Shown here: in pieces, positions 1-12,300 of the stretch | How the letters are laid out: each line of letters begins with the position of its first letter | Position numbering within the stretch: the stretch's first letter is position 1 | Origin: Polytrichum commune | Lineage: Eukaryota > Streptophyta > Polytrichopsida > Polytrichales > Polytrichaceae | DNA: 64,000 bases | Direction: 5' to 3' | Assembly: GCA_950295325.1 (NCBI GenBank) | Contig: OX485806.1 | Location: 22,876,001 to 22,940,000 of the forward strand | Position numbers and translations under genes: made by a program | Notes under the pieces: model-generated | The model's database searches: none | Told to the model about the DNA's origin: nothing | Seen by the model: the letters and a program-made list of their open reading frames with translations, nothing else

Positions 1-533
1 ATTGTCAGGGTCGAAAATTGACCGGTTCAAGGGAGAATAGATTGGCAATATGGCCGGTTGAGGCATCATAGTTTGGGATATTTACCAAGAGTAATTTCAT
101 TTATTTTTGGCAAGTAGTGGAAGGGACCAAGGATAACCAGCGGTTGGTTCTCCCCGTTCGTTGATGCACCCTCTTTGGAACCATACATTTTTCAAAGGCT
201 ACATCCTTGGCCCCAAGATGGTGGGGGCTTGGCAAGGTTCAACTCCTTTCAGGGATACTTGGGACTTCACTCAACACAAATTCACCCCCTTAAGAGCATA
301 ACACCAATTTTCTTTTATGAAATAAAAGAAACCGACTTACTATACATAACTTCGGAAACATACCGCAGTAAAATTTAGAAACTAAGAAAGTTACCAATTG
401 GTAAAGGTAAATGTAGGAATTTAACCGAGCGAAGAATTAAAGGCTTTCGGTATCTTCCAAGGAAAAAATACAAAAAAACCGTGGACCTCTTTATAAAATG
501 TACTAGGGAATGTAGCGATTTTTGTATAGAACT
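1..533. other. No gene; leading flank
   Basis: Only short open frames occur here and none resembles a known protein. Nothing else is supported. Confidence 0.5.
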
Positions 534-542
534 CCCTGGACT

Positions 543-789
543 GGCCGGGGATTCGTGGCACTCAAGTAAAATCATCCGTGCGGATGAAAAAAACACAGGA
601 ATCATCTAAATGGATATTTTTGGGCAATTTGATTCCGGAAATAGAGTCAAAGGCCCCGAATTAGTCTAGTGACGTCACATTCGAATGAATCGGCCCTCAA
701 CCCCATAGGGGGGCTTTTTTTTATTGGAGCCACTTCATCCACGATATCTTGGATGGATGATTTTACTTGAGTGCCACGAATCCCCAGCC
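543..789. mobile_element. Mutator-like MITE, 247 bp
   Basis: A short non-autonomous DNA transposon. The left end begins GGCCGGGGATTCGTGGCACT and continues for about 35 bp (543-577); the right end (about 755-789) is its reverse complement with one difference (GGCT for GGCC). The element is flanked by a perfect 9-bp direct repeat, CCCTGGACT, at 534-542 and 790-798. A 9-bp duplication and a terminal G fit the Mutator/MULE superfamily. The interior has no coding capacity. The perfect duplication suggests a fairly recent insertion. Confidence 0.85.
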
Positions 790-799
790 CCCTGGACTG

Positions 800-1300
800 T
801 GGTGTAAACAGAGGTTCCGGATGGCTGCTTGGTCACGTGCACATGTACCCACATGTAAGGAAAATATGAGGCCTCCACTGTATAACAAAAGAGGCTGCGG
901 GAAAGGCAGAAAGCCTGACAATATTGTATAAGCACATGACACATTGACATCATCGGTAGGCCTACTTTAGCCATCTCGTCTCCCAAGTAGAAGATTTTTA
1001 GGCAAAGATTCTAAGCTCAAGTGACTTCATTTGAAGGGTCAGTGGGTCGCAAGCGCCTTGTTATGCCCATCAATGCTCCCTTATGTTTGTGGAGCCACTC
1101 GATCCTCCAACGGCCTCGCAAGTGTAAACTTCTTGGGGTGTTTCCATGAGAGTAGGTGAGAGAATTTGTGGGTTTTCCACACACTTTGTTGTCATTTTTC
1201 CCATTGACAAGGTAGGTCCCTCCACCTCTTCATTCAATCACCAAGTTTTTCCCAGTTGAGATTTCTTATGTCATGGTAAAGTTCACCTCTCAAACTCTAA
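800..1300. other. Intergenic, no gene seen
   Basis: AT-rich sequence without a supported gene. The last part (from about 1140) already shows weak likeness to the dispersed repeat whose core starts near 1310. Confidence 0.4.
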
Positions 1301-1309
1301 GAGAATCCC

Positions 1310-1480
1310 ATGATCTAAAATAGTGTATGCTCATGGGACCCTTTGTCTTAAAGTTTGCCTCAGCCTATGCAAGGCTAGCTTGACTTCACCATCCTGATAG
1401 GACAAGCTAAAAAGCCAAGTTTTAATAGCCCGACACCACTTTTGTGTATGGTGATTTAAGCATGAAGAGAACTTGAGTGA
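1310..1480 (+). repeat. Dispersed repeat R1, copy a
   Basis: Divergent copy of a repeat also present at about 15900-16060 and 63140-63310. Shared landmarks are a TAGGACAAGCTA motif, then an 'AACACCACT..TTTGTGTAT' block and a TTAAGCAT block, in the same order and orientation. Copies b and c also share about 120 bp upstream. No coding capacity. It may be part of an LTR, but no terminal structure was found. Confidence 0.6.
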
Positions 1481-1594
1481 CTTTGCGTTCATTCTCAGAA
1501 ACTCAGTGATCGTGACTCAACCAATGATTTCATCTCCTCTGTGTTACAAATACCTCTAATGTTGTTGGGTCCATATAGTAGTGCCCGAGAAAGT

Positions 1595-2280
1595 GTTTGG
1601 GGCATAGTCGGTCAAGATTCTAATGATTCTAAATCCAGCTGGTCACATGTTGACGTCTTCTGGTGTTGCTTTATGCATTTGAGGTATAATTTTCTATAGA
1701 TTCCTCTAAAATGATTGGTGATTCTCCGGAAGTCTCCAACTTCAACCAATTATTTCTCGAACTCAACCGGTTCACCTGTAACTAAGGTAGAAATACCATA
1801 ACCCATTAACCACCCTCTAGCCGTGCACTAGACCGCTGTCATAATGGTGAAGTGCCATTTCTAAAACCGATCATGGCTTAGCAACAACTTCAATGCGTGT
1901 ACACTTAGTGTAGCCAATGGGAGTCGAGTGTTAATGTACTCATGAGGTAACCGATTTAGGCGATGTTCAGTATGGAAATGCGGATTACCGTGTTCGGTGT
2001 AGGGAGAATCTAGTGAACGAGTAGGGGTTTGGACCTATGATCAGGGAGAACCAACAATTAGTTACAGATGAACCGGTTGAGTTCGAGAAATGACTAGTCG
2101 AAGTTCAAGATTGCAGGAAAATTACCAATCATTTCAGAGGAATTATGGAATGTACCCCCACTTTAATAAAGGAAAACCGGAGGATGTCAACATGTAACCG
2201 GTTGGACTTGCCAACACTGGGATCTCAAGTGGTTATGCCCAAAAATCTCCCCGATCACTGGTTTGGACAACTTTCCACTT
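1595..2280. repeat. Large imperfect inverted repeat
   Basis: A left arm at about 1595-1795 and a right arm at about 2050-2280 are reverse complements with many mismatches, around a roughly 250-bp spacer. The best-kept part contains TTTCTCGAACTCAACCGGTT on the left (near 1752) and its complement on the right (near 2071). Long arms are seen in Mutator-like and foldback elements. I could not find a target duplication. Confidence 0.55.
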
Positions 2281-2289
2281 TGAAAAATT

Positions 2290-2930
2290 GTAGCATATTT
2301 TGTAGAGGGCAAAAAAATATGAAACAACTTGCATTCATTCTTCATGAATCCTTCTCGTCTATCTTGCAAAATTATCTCATGATTGTCAGACCAAATCTTC
2401 AATGCGAGTCACCTTATTTTCACGGGTGATGGTATTTCTACCTTAACTAGCCACGGGTTGTCCCCGAGTCATGGTTGGGCCCATATGTAGGGCGTCGGTC
2501 TTGTGCAGTCAATATTTGCTTTATTGTTGGGGGCAAGGAATACGTACAATTTGTACAAGCCTATTGTGAGCGCCCAACCATAAACAAAGTTGCCTGAATT
2601 CGGGTATGTTAAACTATTGCTTCCATAACAAGCTTCTGGGGACACACAAACACACACACATGCATGTCACATACAAAAGGGGTTCCTATACGCATATGCC
2701 AAGCAACGCACTTCCCAAGGAATTCGAAGAAAAGAGCCGAGCTTCTCATTTATGGCGACTCCGTATGCATTTGCTGCACACTATCTAGAAGCAATAACTT
2801 AAGCCGCAATATCTACAATGATAAACAGTTCGAGGGGGCAAGAAACTCCAAATAGTCTTTATGGTTGTACACACGGACGAAGACAATCGAAGGGCCCTTG
2901 AAAACCATCCGAAGGCCGTAACACCGGAGA
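2290..2930. other. Intergenic, no gene seen
   Basis: Contains a short CACACA tract near 2645 and only short chance frames. Confidence 0.4.
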
Positions 2931-2939
2931 TAAAGATCC

Positions 2940-3760
2940 AATGTTGTAATCGATGGGCCTTCAAGGGTGATGTTTGGGTTTGGTGTGGCTTCCTTTGATG
3001 AGTTTGTGGACTGTTTGGCTTGGGATAAATGGAAGGTTTTGTTAAAGTTGTTGTTGTGTAATATTGCCTCCTTGGGTGGTTTGTTGGTTAATGTGCTTAG
3101 AGGTGGTTGTGATTGGGGAGGTTAATAATGTGTATACCGTGCTAAATTGGGATGAGTGTGGGGGTCCCACGTGTTGGAGCGGGCATGTGGGAGGGCTTCA
3201 AATTGTCTTAGGATGGTGAGGCACCTTGGGTCCAGTTTCCTAGCAAGTTGTTGGTTACTTTGGTGAGGAAGAGGGCTAAGAACTATTATGAAAGCACAAA
3301 GTTGGAAGTGGAGTGGGTATTTCAAAAGGAGGGAGCTATGTCTTCTAAGATGCGGTAGGTGGTTGTTAATGTTAGTGTTCATGTTGGATGACAAGTATGT
3401 AGTAAAAATGTATGTGAGGTGTAGGTAATGTGGTTTTAGTCTTCAGGTGTTGGGCATGAAGTGTTGCTTTTGTCTTTGTGTATATTTTTTGGGGAAATTC
3501 TTCAGGGTGTGTGTGAGTGAGCCCAAGTTTGGTTTGATGTCGCTACCAAGTGATATAATTGTACTTAGGTCCACTATGTGGGTTATCTTGTGTGTGTATT
3601 GAGGGTGTTTGTGTGGGTCTTGGTGGAGATATGTATGGTGATAGTTGTTGGGTATGTGGCTTGCAAAATTATATCTAGTCAATGGGGGTTGTGTAGTGGT
3701 GATGTCATTATGTTAGCTTGATGTTGTGGGTGGGTAGGTAGTTAGGGCAATGATTTTTTG
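2940..3760 (-). pseudogene. A/C-rich minus-strand ORF remnants, LINE-like
   Basis: Two adjacent minus-strand open frames (3122-3394, 90 aa; 3443-3682, 79 aa) are rich in Thr, His, Asn, Pro and Lys because the strand is A+C rich. The same composition is seen at about 14170-15110 and in the LINE ORF2 at 34.5-37 kb, where RNase H motifs prove its nature. By composition this is probably another decayed part of such a LINE, but no diagnostic motif is visible. Confidence 0.3.
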
Positions 3761-3918
3761 TAATGTGCTTTGGGTTAAGATGTATATATGTTAGAATACA
3801 TCGTATAAATATTATAAACATTCAAGGAAGGAGCTTGTACTCATTATTTATATATAGATATATAGAGCAAAGTACAAGTTTGTAGAGCCATTGATGACTA
3901 ACAATAAAGAGCTTATGA

Positions 3919-4296
3919 GTGCAGAATAACAAGGATGAATACCGAGAGCAATGTAGGCACGAGGAATGGCCGACCAAGAAAATTGAAGACAAAAAAAACC
4001 CTAAGGGACTGAGAACAAGGGTCACTATAGACATAAGGAGCCCTAAGGGACCAAGAACAAGGGCCACTGAAGATAGAGAGAGCCATGAGGGACCAAGAAT
4101 GAGGGCCACTACAGGTAGAGGGAGTCATGACATATTTTTTTACCTTTTTTTACCCCCCCCCCCAACATGTATCCCGAGGGTATGGGGTAACCGGTGGCTA
4201 AGGCTACCCTTTAACCCTACGGGTATCCTGAGGGTGTCGACATCAACTACCCGAATACCAAGGTTGATAGGGGTAATTAGCCTTAGTAGAGATTAG
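3919..4296 (+). repeat. 42-bp tandem repeat within an open frame
   Basis: Three 42-bp units begin at about 3999, 4041 and 4083. Since 42 is divisible by three, the 125-codon plus-strand frame (3919-4296) carries a 14-residue repeat of the form PKGPRTRATEDRES with variants. The protein is very basic and not recognised. It could be a small repeat protein, part of a retroelement gag, or chance. A run of Cs and simple sequence follow. Confidence 0.5.
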
Positions 4297-4299
4297 TAA

Positions 4300-6460
4300 G
4301 GTACTTTGAATTAGTAGGTGCAATTTTAATTAGTGAAGCACTTTGAACTAGTAGGCCAACATCAAAATATGTAAGAAATTAGTAAGACATGAAGGAGCCA
4401 CTTAGGATTAGTGTACCTATGTGGAATTGATACTATTTTGACCACGTAGGTGAAGGACCCTGGAAGTGGAAGAGGATGAAAGCCAAGAAACGACTTCTTA
4501 GACTATTCTCTAAACATTCCTATACCTAGATAGTATTAGGCAGATCCTAGTACATAAACTAACATACTATGGATGGAAAAGAAGATGGAGTTATGTTCTC
4601 TTTTTGAAGATGGTGAAAAAACATTGCTCATATTTTTAAAAGAAATAAAAGATATAGGAATCTAGGAGGATGGCACATGTAAGACACCACTTTCTACTAT
4701 ATATAGAGTTAGGATTAGTGTTAGCACACCTTATTCACGACAATAGACTACACGAGAGCTAGGTCCTTTGTATCTTTACCATTTTAAAATACAATAGCTT
4801 CAAGCTCAAACCTTCTTCCTAGTTACTCAAGGTAGAGGCAAAGTAATCAATAGCATAGACATCATCAAGTTGATTGTAATCGAGAGATTTGACGAGTGCT
4901 ATGAATAGAAACTCACATGCAATGAGATAGTCTCATGAGTTGGACATTGAGAGTATTGAGAGAAATATATAGAACTTACAAAAAGTGAGAAAACTGTAAA
5001 AGTTGAAAGGCAATTGTGTAAGGAGTTAATTATAGATATGTATGTGTGTTGAGAGAGATTGTAAAGTTGAAAGGCAGTTGTGTAATGAGAGATCATAGAA
5101 GCTCACATGAGGTGAGAATAGTTGCAAAGTGAAGATGGCCACTTGAGAGACTCATGAAAATAAAAAGTTCACCGACTGAGAGAGAGAAGAAATATTAGAG
5201 ATATTAAGGAAATCATTGAGAGAAAGAGAAAATTAAAGAACATCGGAATGGGAATGTATGAGGTTGCATGAAAGGACGTTTGATAATTGAATATATGTAT
5301 CTTCCTAAATTAATGTCGCTATGAGTCTAAAGTTATAAAGTTCTTAACATGAACCAATCATAATTAATTCCTTTTTGCTATCATTCTTCTTGTTATAATG
5401 AGTCTTGAACCTACATTATTTATGTTTCATAATCATGATTGAATGCCTAAGGAAATTAAATACATTGAATGATATGCATGTAAAAGGTGATATGACGTGT
5501 TCTTTGTTATGATAAAATTGAGTGTATAAAAAAGTGTTATTGGATTATTTATACTCTAAAAATATATTGTGGTTGTAATAACTAAAATTCCTTATTTCTA
5601 AGAGCTATATTAAAAATAAACTATAATATATTTATAATTGGAATTGAGATACAACCACTACACTAACAATAGATTGAGGCTATTTTTAGACGAATTATCA
5701 TACATTAAGAAGTTGCACTAAAAATAAATTGTAATCCAATTATAGTAGAGATTGTAATAGAACTATTGTGACTGTACTAAAAATAGACCGTACCACATAT
5801 AGTTGAGGTTCCAAATGTCATTGATATGAGAAGGAGATTATCTTTAAGAGGAATTGAGAAATTAAGAGAGATTACTAACTTTGAGAGGATGACTTAAAGA
5901 TGCCTCTTCAAGAGTTGATAAGAAAATAAGAGGTTAGTAGATGCATTACTTGTTGCAACCCCTACTAGTGCCCCTTAACTTATCTCCACTGTTTTGCAAC
6001 TCTAGCAGGTGTCACGAGCGCTAACCTTACACATCCCACACACGCGCATGGTTAGCTCCCCATACCAACCTCCAAGCTCATAGCTTGGTTACCAAACCCT
6101 TCTACACATGCATTCGGGACTCTCCCCTTAGTAGGTAGCCAACGGTTAGATATGAACTTACATTTATGAAAGTCCAATCCTTAGTTGATTATCACGTTGC
6201 TAGAGCAACACTACAACAACCCAAAGCTTGTTTGGCAACTTTGCCCTCACATGCCAACACCCGTGGAGGGCGCGTTGTTTTGCAGTGGACGGGGTCATCA
6301 GCAACGTTGCCTCCCCATATAAACCTCTAGGACTTTGAACATGGCTTCTACCCCACCGTCAAGTAACCTCTTGTCTTTCTCTAAGAGTTTGGGCTAGGTA
6401 GACATTTTTCCTTAGCCGTTGGGGCTAGAGTCCCTAGCAGCTTTAAACCTTCATAACTTC
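4300..6460. other. AT-rich intergenic, no gene seen
   Basis: More than 2 kb without a supported gene. It includes GAGA-rich stretches (about 5040-5260) and degenerate AT-rich blocks around 5560-5800. A GC-richer stretch at about 5950-6330 holds no coding frame I could recognise. Confidence 0.4.
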
Positions 6461-6469
6461 GTTACTTCA

Positions 6470-6870
6470 AGAGGAAACTTGGTTACTTGGTTACTTGGCT
6501 ACTTAGCGATTTGAAGGAAAATTAACTTGTTACTTGGTGACTCGGTTACTTAAGATACATAGAAATGAAGAGAAGATTTGTTACTTGGCTACTACCGATT
6601 TGAAAGAAGAGTTAACTTGTTACTTGATAACTTTGTTACTTGGTTACTTCTACACTTAGTTAATTGCTACCAAAAAGAAACTTGGTAACTTGGTAACTTG
6701 GTTACTTGGCTACTTGGCTACTTAGCGATTTGGAGGAAAGGTTAACTTGTTACTTGGTTACTTGGCTACTTACGGATCTAAGAGAAGAGGGAACTTGGCA
6801 CTTGGCACTTGTTTACTTAAGATACTTAGCTATTTGAAGAAAAAGTTAACTAGCTACTTGAGAAGAAGAA
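6470..6870 (+). repeat. Degenerate TTACTTGG minisatellite
   Basis: The word TTACTTGG and variants (TTACTTGGCTACTTGG, AACTTGGTAACTTGG) recur many times, broken by longer repeated inserts such as 'CTACTTAGCGATTTG' near 6500 and 6720. The pattern looks like replication slippage on two levels. No gene. Confidence 0.7.
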
Positions 6871-7339
6871 GAAGAGACAACTGCGGCACATGAAGATGAT
6901 ACAACGCTACAACATACGAGGAGTAGCTGTCATGATTTAGATCAATGTTTAGAAGTAACACTTGAGGTTAAAGAGACAATTGCGGTACATGAAAAAACTC
7001 AACACAAGAAGCAAGTTACAAACAATGAAGTTGATAGATTAGAAGCAACACTTGGTCGGATGTGACTACTTGAAGAGATATTAACAACAAAAGAGTTTGT
7101 TACAACAAAAGAGGAATTTTAAGTTATACTTAAAAGTCCATCATGATGAATACAAGGTAGGGGAATTTTAAAAAGGAGAACAAAGACACCTACCAATATA
7201 ACAAAGGAAGATATATGAGAATCATAGAAGATAACAACAAACAACAAGGAAATTAGGTAGTTTAGCCTTCTTAATCCGGATGACATTCTAAGTCACTACG
7301 ATATGGTCAACCCTAGGAACAAATGAAGGTAGTTGAGCT

Positions 7340-8600
7340 CTACAAGAGCCTATCCATTGTAATAGTTGTAACTTTGGTCTTATTGTGAGGTGGATTGGAG
7401 GGAGCTCTATTGGTAGATGAAGTTGGAGTGGTGGTGTGCATTGACGTGCTTAGAGCTTCCGGTGGTGGTGGGTGTTGGAGTATTTCGGTATATTGTGCAG
7501 TCAAGTCTTGGACTATGCTTTGCATGTGTTGGTTTGACATTTGAATTTCATATGCCAAAACACCAATGATCACATGAAGGTTTGTTGTTTGGGCTATGAT
7601 TTTGTCAGTAGCTCGGGGGGTTCACTCCCTCTTATATTTTGCATACACGTGCGTTCAAGACCTATTTATTGGGGGGGGGGGTATTTACCTTGCAGAAAAG
7701 ATTATAAGGTGATGGTATTTTACATGTAAAAAACCTAAAAATATTGTATGTGATGGTATTTTACATGTAAACATGTTTCATTATTTTAAAATCCCCTATT
7801 TTACATGTACATTTTTTACAAAATTTATCTACAATGAATATATTGGACCCTATTTTTTTATCGCACATTGTTCTACGATGTTCGCCAGTGAACCCCCCGA
7901 GGTCGGTAGCCAATTCAACATGTTGATTAGTGTTGAGATTGATGGCAAATACAATTGTGACATATTTACCGTCATGTTTCTTCTTCCAATTTTGCATGGC
8001 GTGGTTGAGGTGATTCTCCATGATGGGCAAGTTGATGATCATGGTGTTATTCATTTCTTAAAATTTTTGAGCAATTGCTTTGTATGTGGGTGCATAAGCA
8101 AGGTGCATGGCGGTGTTGTTTGGCTCCATATTGTTGATACTTCCCTTGTGCGTCATGAAGTCGGTTCGCCTTCCGAGGATGTGTGTGGACTTGTTGATCC
8201 ACTTGTGTAGACTTCAACATTTAGACATTGAATATGAAACCAACGATATTGCCTCTCCTCTTTGTGATTTGGTGTGTGTTTGAAGCTTACTCCAACAATG
8301 TTATCCTTGCCAAAAAGCTTCTTGAGAGTCTTCATGATGGTGGATTGGGATTCCTTTTGAGGAAGGTTATTGATAACCAATGTTGTACTAATGCAGTGTT
8401 TGGATGGGTTGCCCGCCTCTCAGTCACGGGTGATGCTCATGGCAAGTTTATCATACTTGTACTTGAGACCAGTCTTCAAGAGGGTTTCTCTTGCTTCTTT
8501 GGTGGCGAGCATAAGGAAGGCGAAGTCTTTCTTGAGGTCCGGCTTCACTAATGTCAATAATTTGTGTGATTTTCCTGCATAGCAACTGTACCACATCATA
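7340..8600 (-). pseudogene. LINE ORF1-like nucleic-acid-binding protein, broken
   Basis: A decayed minus-strand coding region read from about 8600 to its stop at 7340. Segments include KPDLKKDFAFLMLATKEARE, 'NNLPQKESQSTIMKTLKKLFG' and 'FKHTPNHKEERQYRWFHIQCLN', which look like the small RNA-binding ORF1 proteins that accompany LINE reverse transcriptases. The frame is broken by a TGA (8424-8426), a TAA (8055-8057) and a 290-bp transposon at 7612-7901. Removing the transposon and one target copy rejoins the frame exactly (..HVELATD then KIIAQTTNLHV..). The C-terminus is Pro/Thr-rich. The start is not determined, and I found no matching ORF2 below 7340. Confidence 0.55.
7612..7901. mobile_element. 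CTCGG-family MITE, 290 bp
   Basis: The ends are CTCGGGGGGTTCACT (left) and, on the opposite strand, CTCGGGGGGTTCACT (right). Flanking 8-bp repeats are GTCAGTAG (7604-7611) and GTCGGTAG (7902-7909), matching at 7 of 8 positions. A subterminal ACACGTGCGT lies about 35 bp inside the left end, as in the copies at 17714 and 57243. The element interrupts a LINE ORF1, whose frame is restored across the target site. It contains a 10-bp G run. It encodes nothing. Confidence 0.8.
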
Positions 8601-8609
8601 AATTTGAAG

Positions 8610-9380
8610 ATGTTATGTGCATGTTACCCTTTAGAGCGTCTCCTTTGACATGGAGATACAAGTTCCTAGCTATGATGATGAGTTACTAGAATCCCTTCTC
8701 CATCTTTGCCGATGATCTTCTCTCCAAAATCCATCTCCATTAGAAATGCTCATTCGCCCTCCTGGGGGTTGGACTCTTCATTAGAAACCTAAATGACGTG
8801 TGTGGGTCATTATGAAATTCAACTTCCTATAGAGAGAAGTTTTTAAAGAAAAACAAATGTATACATACTAATGGCATGCTAGAAAACATAATCATGTATT
8901 TATACTAAGCTTTTTAATTTAATTTGATAAATGCCTCAACTACATATACCAAACATAAGTCATGTATTAATTTATTTTTTCTTTTTTTTACATGAAAAAT
9001 TAATGTTCACTTTCTAATGAGAAAGTTATTGAACCATTTTTCATCGATAGTATGTAACTTAATGATTGCATTACACAAACAAAGGCAAGAGCAAAATAAC
9101 TTAGCCACAATCCGGGGAGAAAAATTCAAGGGAGCCAATGACCATTCCAAGAGCCTCTAGCTTGTCCTAAATTTCAAATGAAAATCCTAAAAAGAATGGG
9201 AAAGCAAGTCATTGTAAAATATTACCAATTGACAATTGATGAAAATGTGAATTAGTTGTAACTAACAAATCCATTGTCAAATAAATATTTAAACCTCAGG
9301 GCCCCCTTTTAACATCTACCTTTACTTCAAAGAAATTGATAGCCCTTTTAAACGTACACACTAGAGAAAATTAAGACCTC
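8610..9380. other. AT-rich intergenic, no gene seen
   Basis: The stretch next to 8600 may hold the decayed N-terminus of the neighbouring ORF1 on the minus strand (a readable fragment at about 8640-8760). The rest shows no feature. Confidence 0.35.
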
Positions 9381-12300
9381 TACTATGTACACTAATTGTC
9401 GCGCACCTCTTCATGAGGAGTGCCCGAAACACCATGGGCACAAGGGGGACCCCGGAGTGACACCCGGTACTTGTGGCGCCGTTGGTGAGAGGGCCCAAGT
9501 GATCCTAGTGTGGGTGAGGGCCCCGGGTGTTGAGAACGCCTCCCTCCCATGCAGATTAGGAGGCACGAGGGTAAGGCTATGAGCTATGCGTAGCTTATGG
9601 CGTGTAGATTCCATAATGCTAGAGAACACCTCAATCGGAGGTGTGAGCTAGGAGTTATGGCAATTTGAGTGGGCGCTGTCCCGGGATAGCGCCCTGGTAC
9701 AGCAGTGGCCTGGGAGTGGCTCCTAGCACTGCCAAGGTTTGAACAGGCATAACTTTTTCAATACTTGGCCGAATGAGGCAAGCGAGGAGTCCATCGGCAT
9801 CTATGTGATGCGTACATGAAGATGGAGTGGTTGCTTTGTTTGCATCAGACATCATACAAGGAAGTTATGATGGGCTGAAGCTGTTGGGGGCTTCTAGGTC
9901 CAGCGGCTAAGGGAAAATGTCTAATTGGCCCCAACTCTTGGTAGACAGACAAAAGGTTTCTTGATGGTGGGGTAGGGGCCCCGCCTAGAGTCCTAGAAGC
10001 TTATATGGGTGAGGTGGTGTAGCCTCACCCACCCGAGGCCGAATGTGGTGCTTTTGGGCACCCCCCTCCGAGGGAGCCTAAAAGTACCGCACAAGCCCTT
10101 CGGTGAGGGTGGCCTGCCTTGGCAGGTGCCCAAGCCGAACCCGGGTGTTATGATATTTAATGGGTGTTTTGTGGTTGTAATGGAATTTGATAATCGCGTC
10201 GTATCCTTCTGATAGGTTGTGCCTAGATTTTAAGTGCCTAAGATAATCATCAAGTCCTTAACCTAATGCCTAATCTATCCTAGTCTACGCGCAGACGCAC
10301 CGGCCTTGGGATCAAGGCAACCTAACCCAATTAAATGAAATAACCTTACCTTTTACTTTGGACCACCTCTAATTCTTTACTTCTTATATATTAGATTCTC
10401 TAAACGGGGAACCTTAATTAAGTCCCGCCCTCTCAACCTTCATTCTTAGTTTATGGTTGATTGAACAAAGCCTATGTTACTAAGTTCATAATTTATGGCA
10501 TCACCACCTACCTGTTTGGTGCAAGTCTAACTCGAACCCTTCAAGGCCCTGTGCGGGTTTCTTGAAGGTTGATTAATACTTACACCCTCCGATTTTTGCC
10601 GTCGGAGGGGTAGTCTTAATCCTCCGAGTTAAGTTTCCGGTTGGTTTTTGCCCACGGAGGTCGTACGAATTTTGTTGGTTAATAATTAGTTTAACACGGT
10701 TTGACCACGAAAATTCAACTTGATGGGACCGAAGAATAAGGCAACCTATGTGTTCAACCTGTTGCACAATCTTCAAGGGTTGGGGCCATCACCTCCAACC
10801 CTTGGGGCCAACAATATGATGGTGGTTTCGTGGGTCATTACTCCCACCTTACGATCTACAAACATACAGAGTGGTCATGCCGGTGATTAACCCGGCTTCA
10901 CCACACACGAACGAGCTATAAATGAAAAGCTACTACCACAACACTTAACCGAGAGGCTCCGCACACATGGGAGTTGGAATTCCCCTCGGCGGCTAGAAGG
11001 GTGATGCCCCCTAGCTTTACATGGATAGTTGGATTGGGGTGAGAATTTTCCGTTACCGCGCGTCCTCTATTTCTAAATTGAAGGGTGTAGGGTTAAATTG
11101 TTTACCGATGGACTCCCATCTTGGCTTAGCAATGGTTGGTGCGGAACCCCTACTCCAACGTTCGGCCGCCCACAACACCAACTCGTACCCGCCAACCTTA
11201 GATGGACGAACTTCTTCTCGTAAGGCAGCAAACGCCCCTTTGCTTAAACGGCCACAACGTTTGCTCACAAGTTTCAATTGGAACAATTGTTAATAATTTG
11301 AAAAGCTAACAATAAGAAATATAACTCATCCAATTATGAAAGGAACTGCATATATCTTCTTAAAGATATGAGCTTACAAAGTCAGCTCTTAGAATTCAAG
11401 AGGCAGTTGGGATACCTTTATTCAAACATTCATAACTCTCATTCCTTAAATTTGATTATAACAAAATTATATTTTCTAGAAAGTTAACAACAAGAACTAT
11501 AAAAAACTTAAATATAAAAGCAACCGGATCATTTCTCTTTTAGTTGTGCGCTTGCAAAGTCATTACTTGTAGTTTGAGAGGCAACTAAAACACCTTCATT
11601 AAAACACTCATAACTTTCACACATCAACTTAGACTCTAGCATGCTTATATAATCTAAAAAGCTAACAACAAGACCTATAACAAACATAAATACCAAACCA
11701 AGTGAATGACTTTTCTTCTAGTTATGCGCTTGCAAAGTCGGTGCTTGTAATTTAAGAGGCAGCTGAGACACCTTCATTCAAACACTCATAACATTTGCTC
11801 CCTAACTCTGATTTTAACAATCTTAGGTTTTTTGGAAAGCTAACATAAAGGGCTACATTCACTCAAAATCTAAAGGGTAACTTATAGTCTTTATGTCCAC
11901 TACACTCGCTTGAAAGTGGCACAACTACTTAGTTGTGTGTTCAAAACACACTACCTTCTCTTAATAGTTCTAACTATAAGAATTCTAACTTATGCCTATA
12001 TTTAATGAATGAAAATGTTTTTTCTTATTCTCACTACAATTCTATAGGGCTTTGCCGTGCAAAAAATAAAAATTTGGAGAGAGATTGAAATGGGAAAAGA
12101 GGATTTTTATCACCCTTCAGATGAAGGGTCGGGCCCTTCTCCCTTCCGCTCACCGAGGGGCCCTGTTCCTTGAACGGTGGCAACCAAGCCCTCGGTGGTA
12201 AAAAATGGGGGAGGATTGCCACCTCACACCTCCACTTGCTCAAGCCCTTAAAAAAGTTTTTTCCATTTCCGTTTGAAATTCATTTTTGGTTGGCAAGGGT

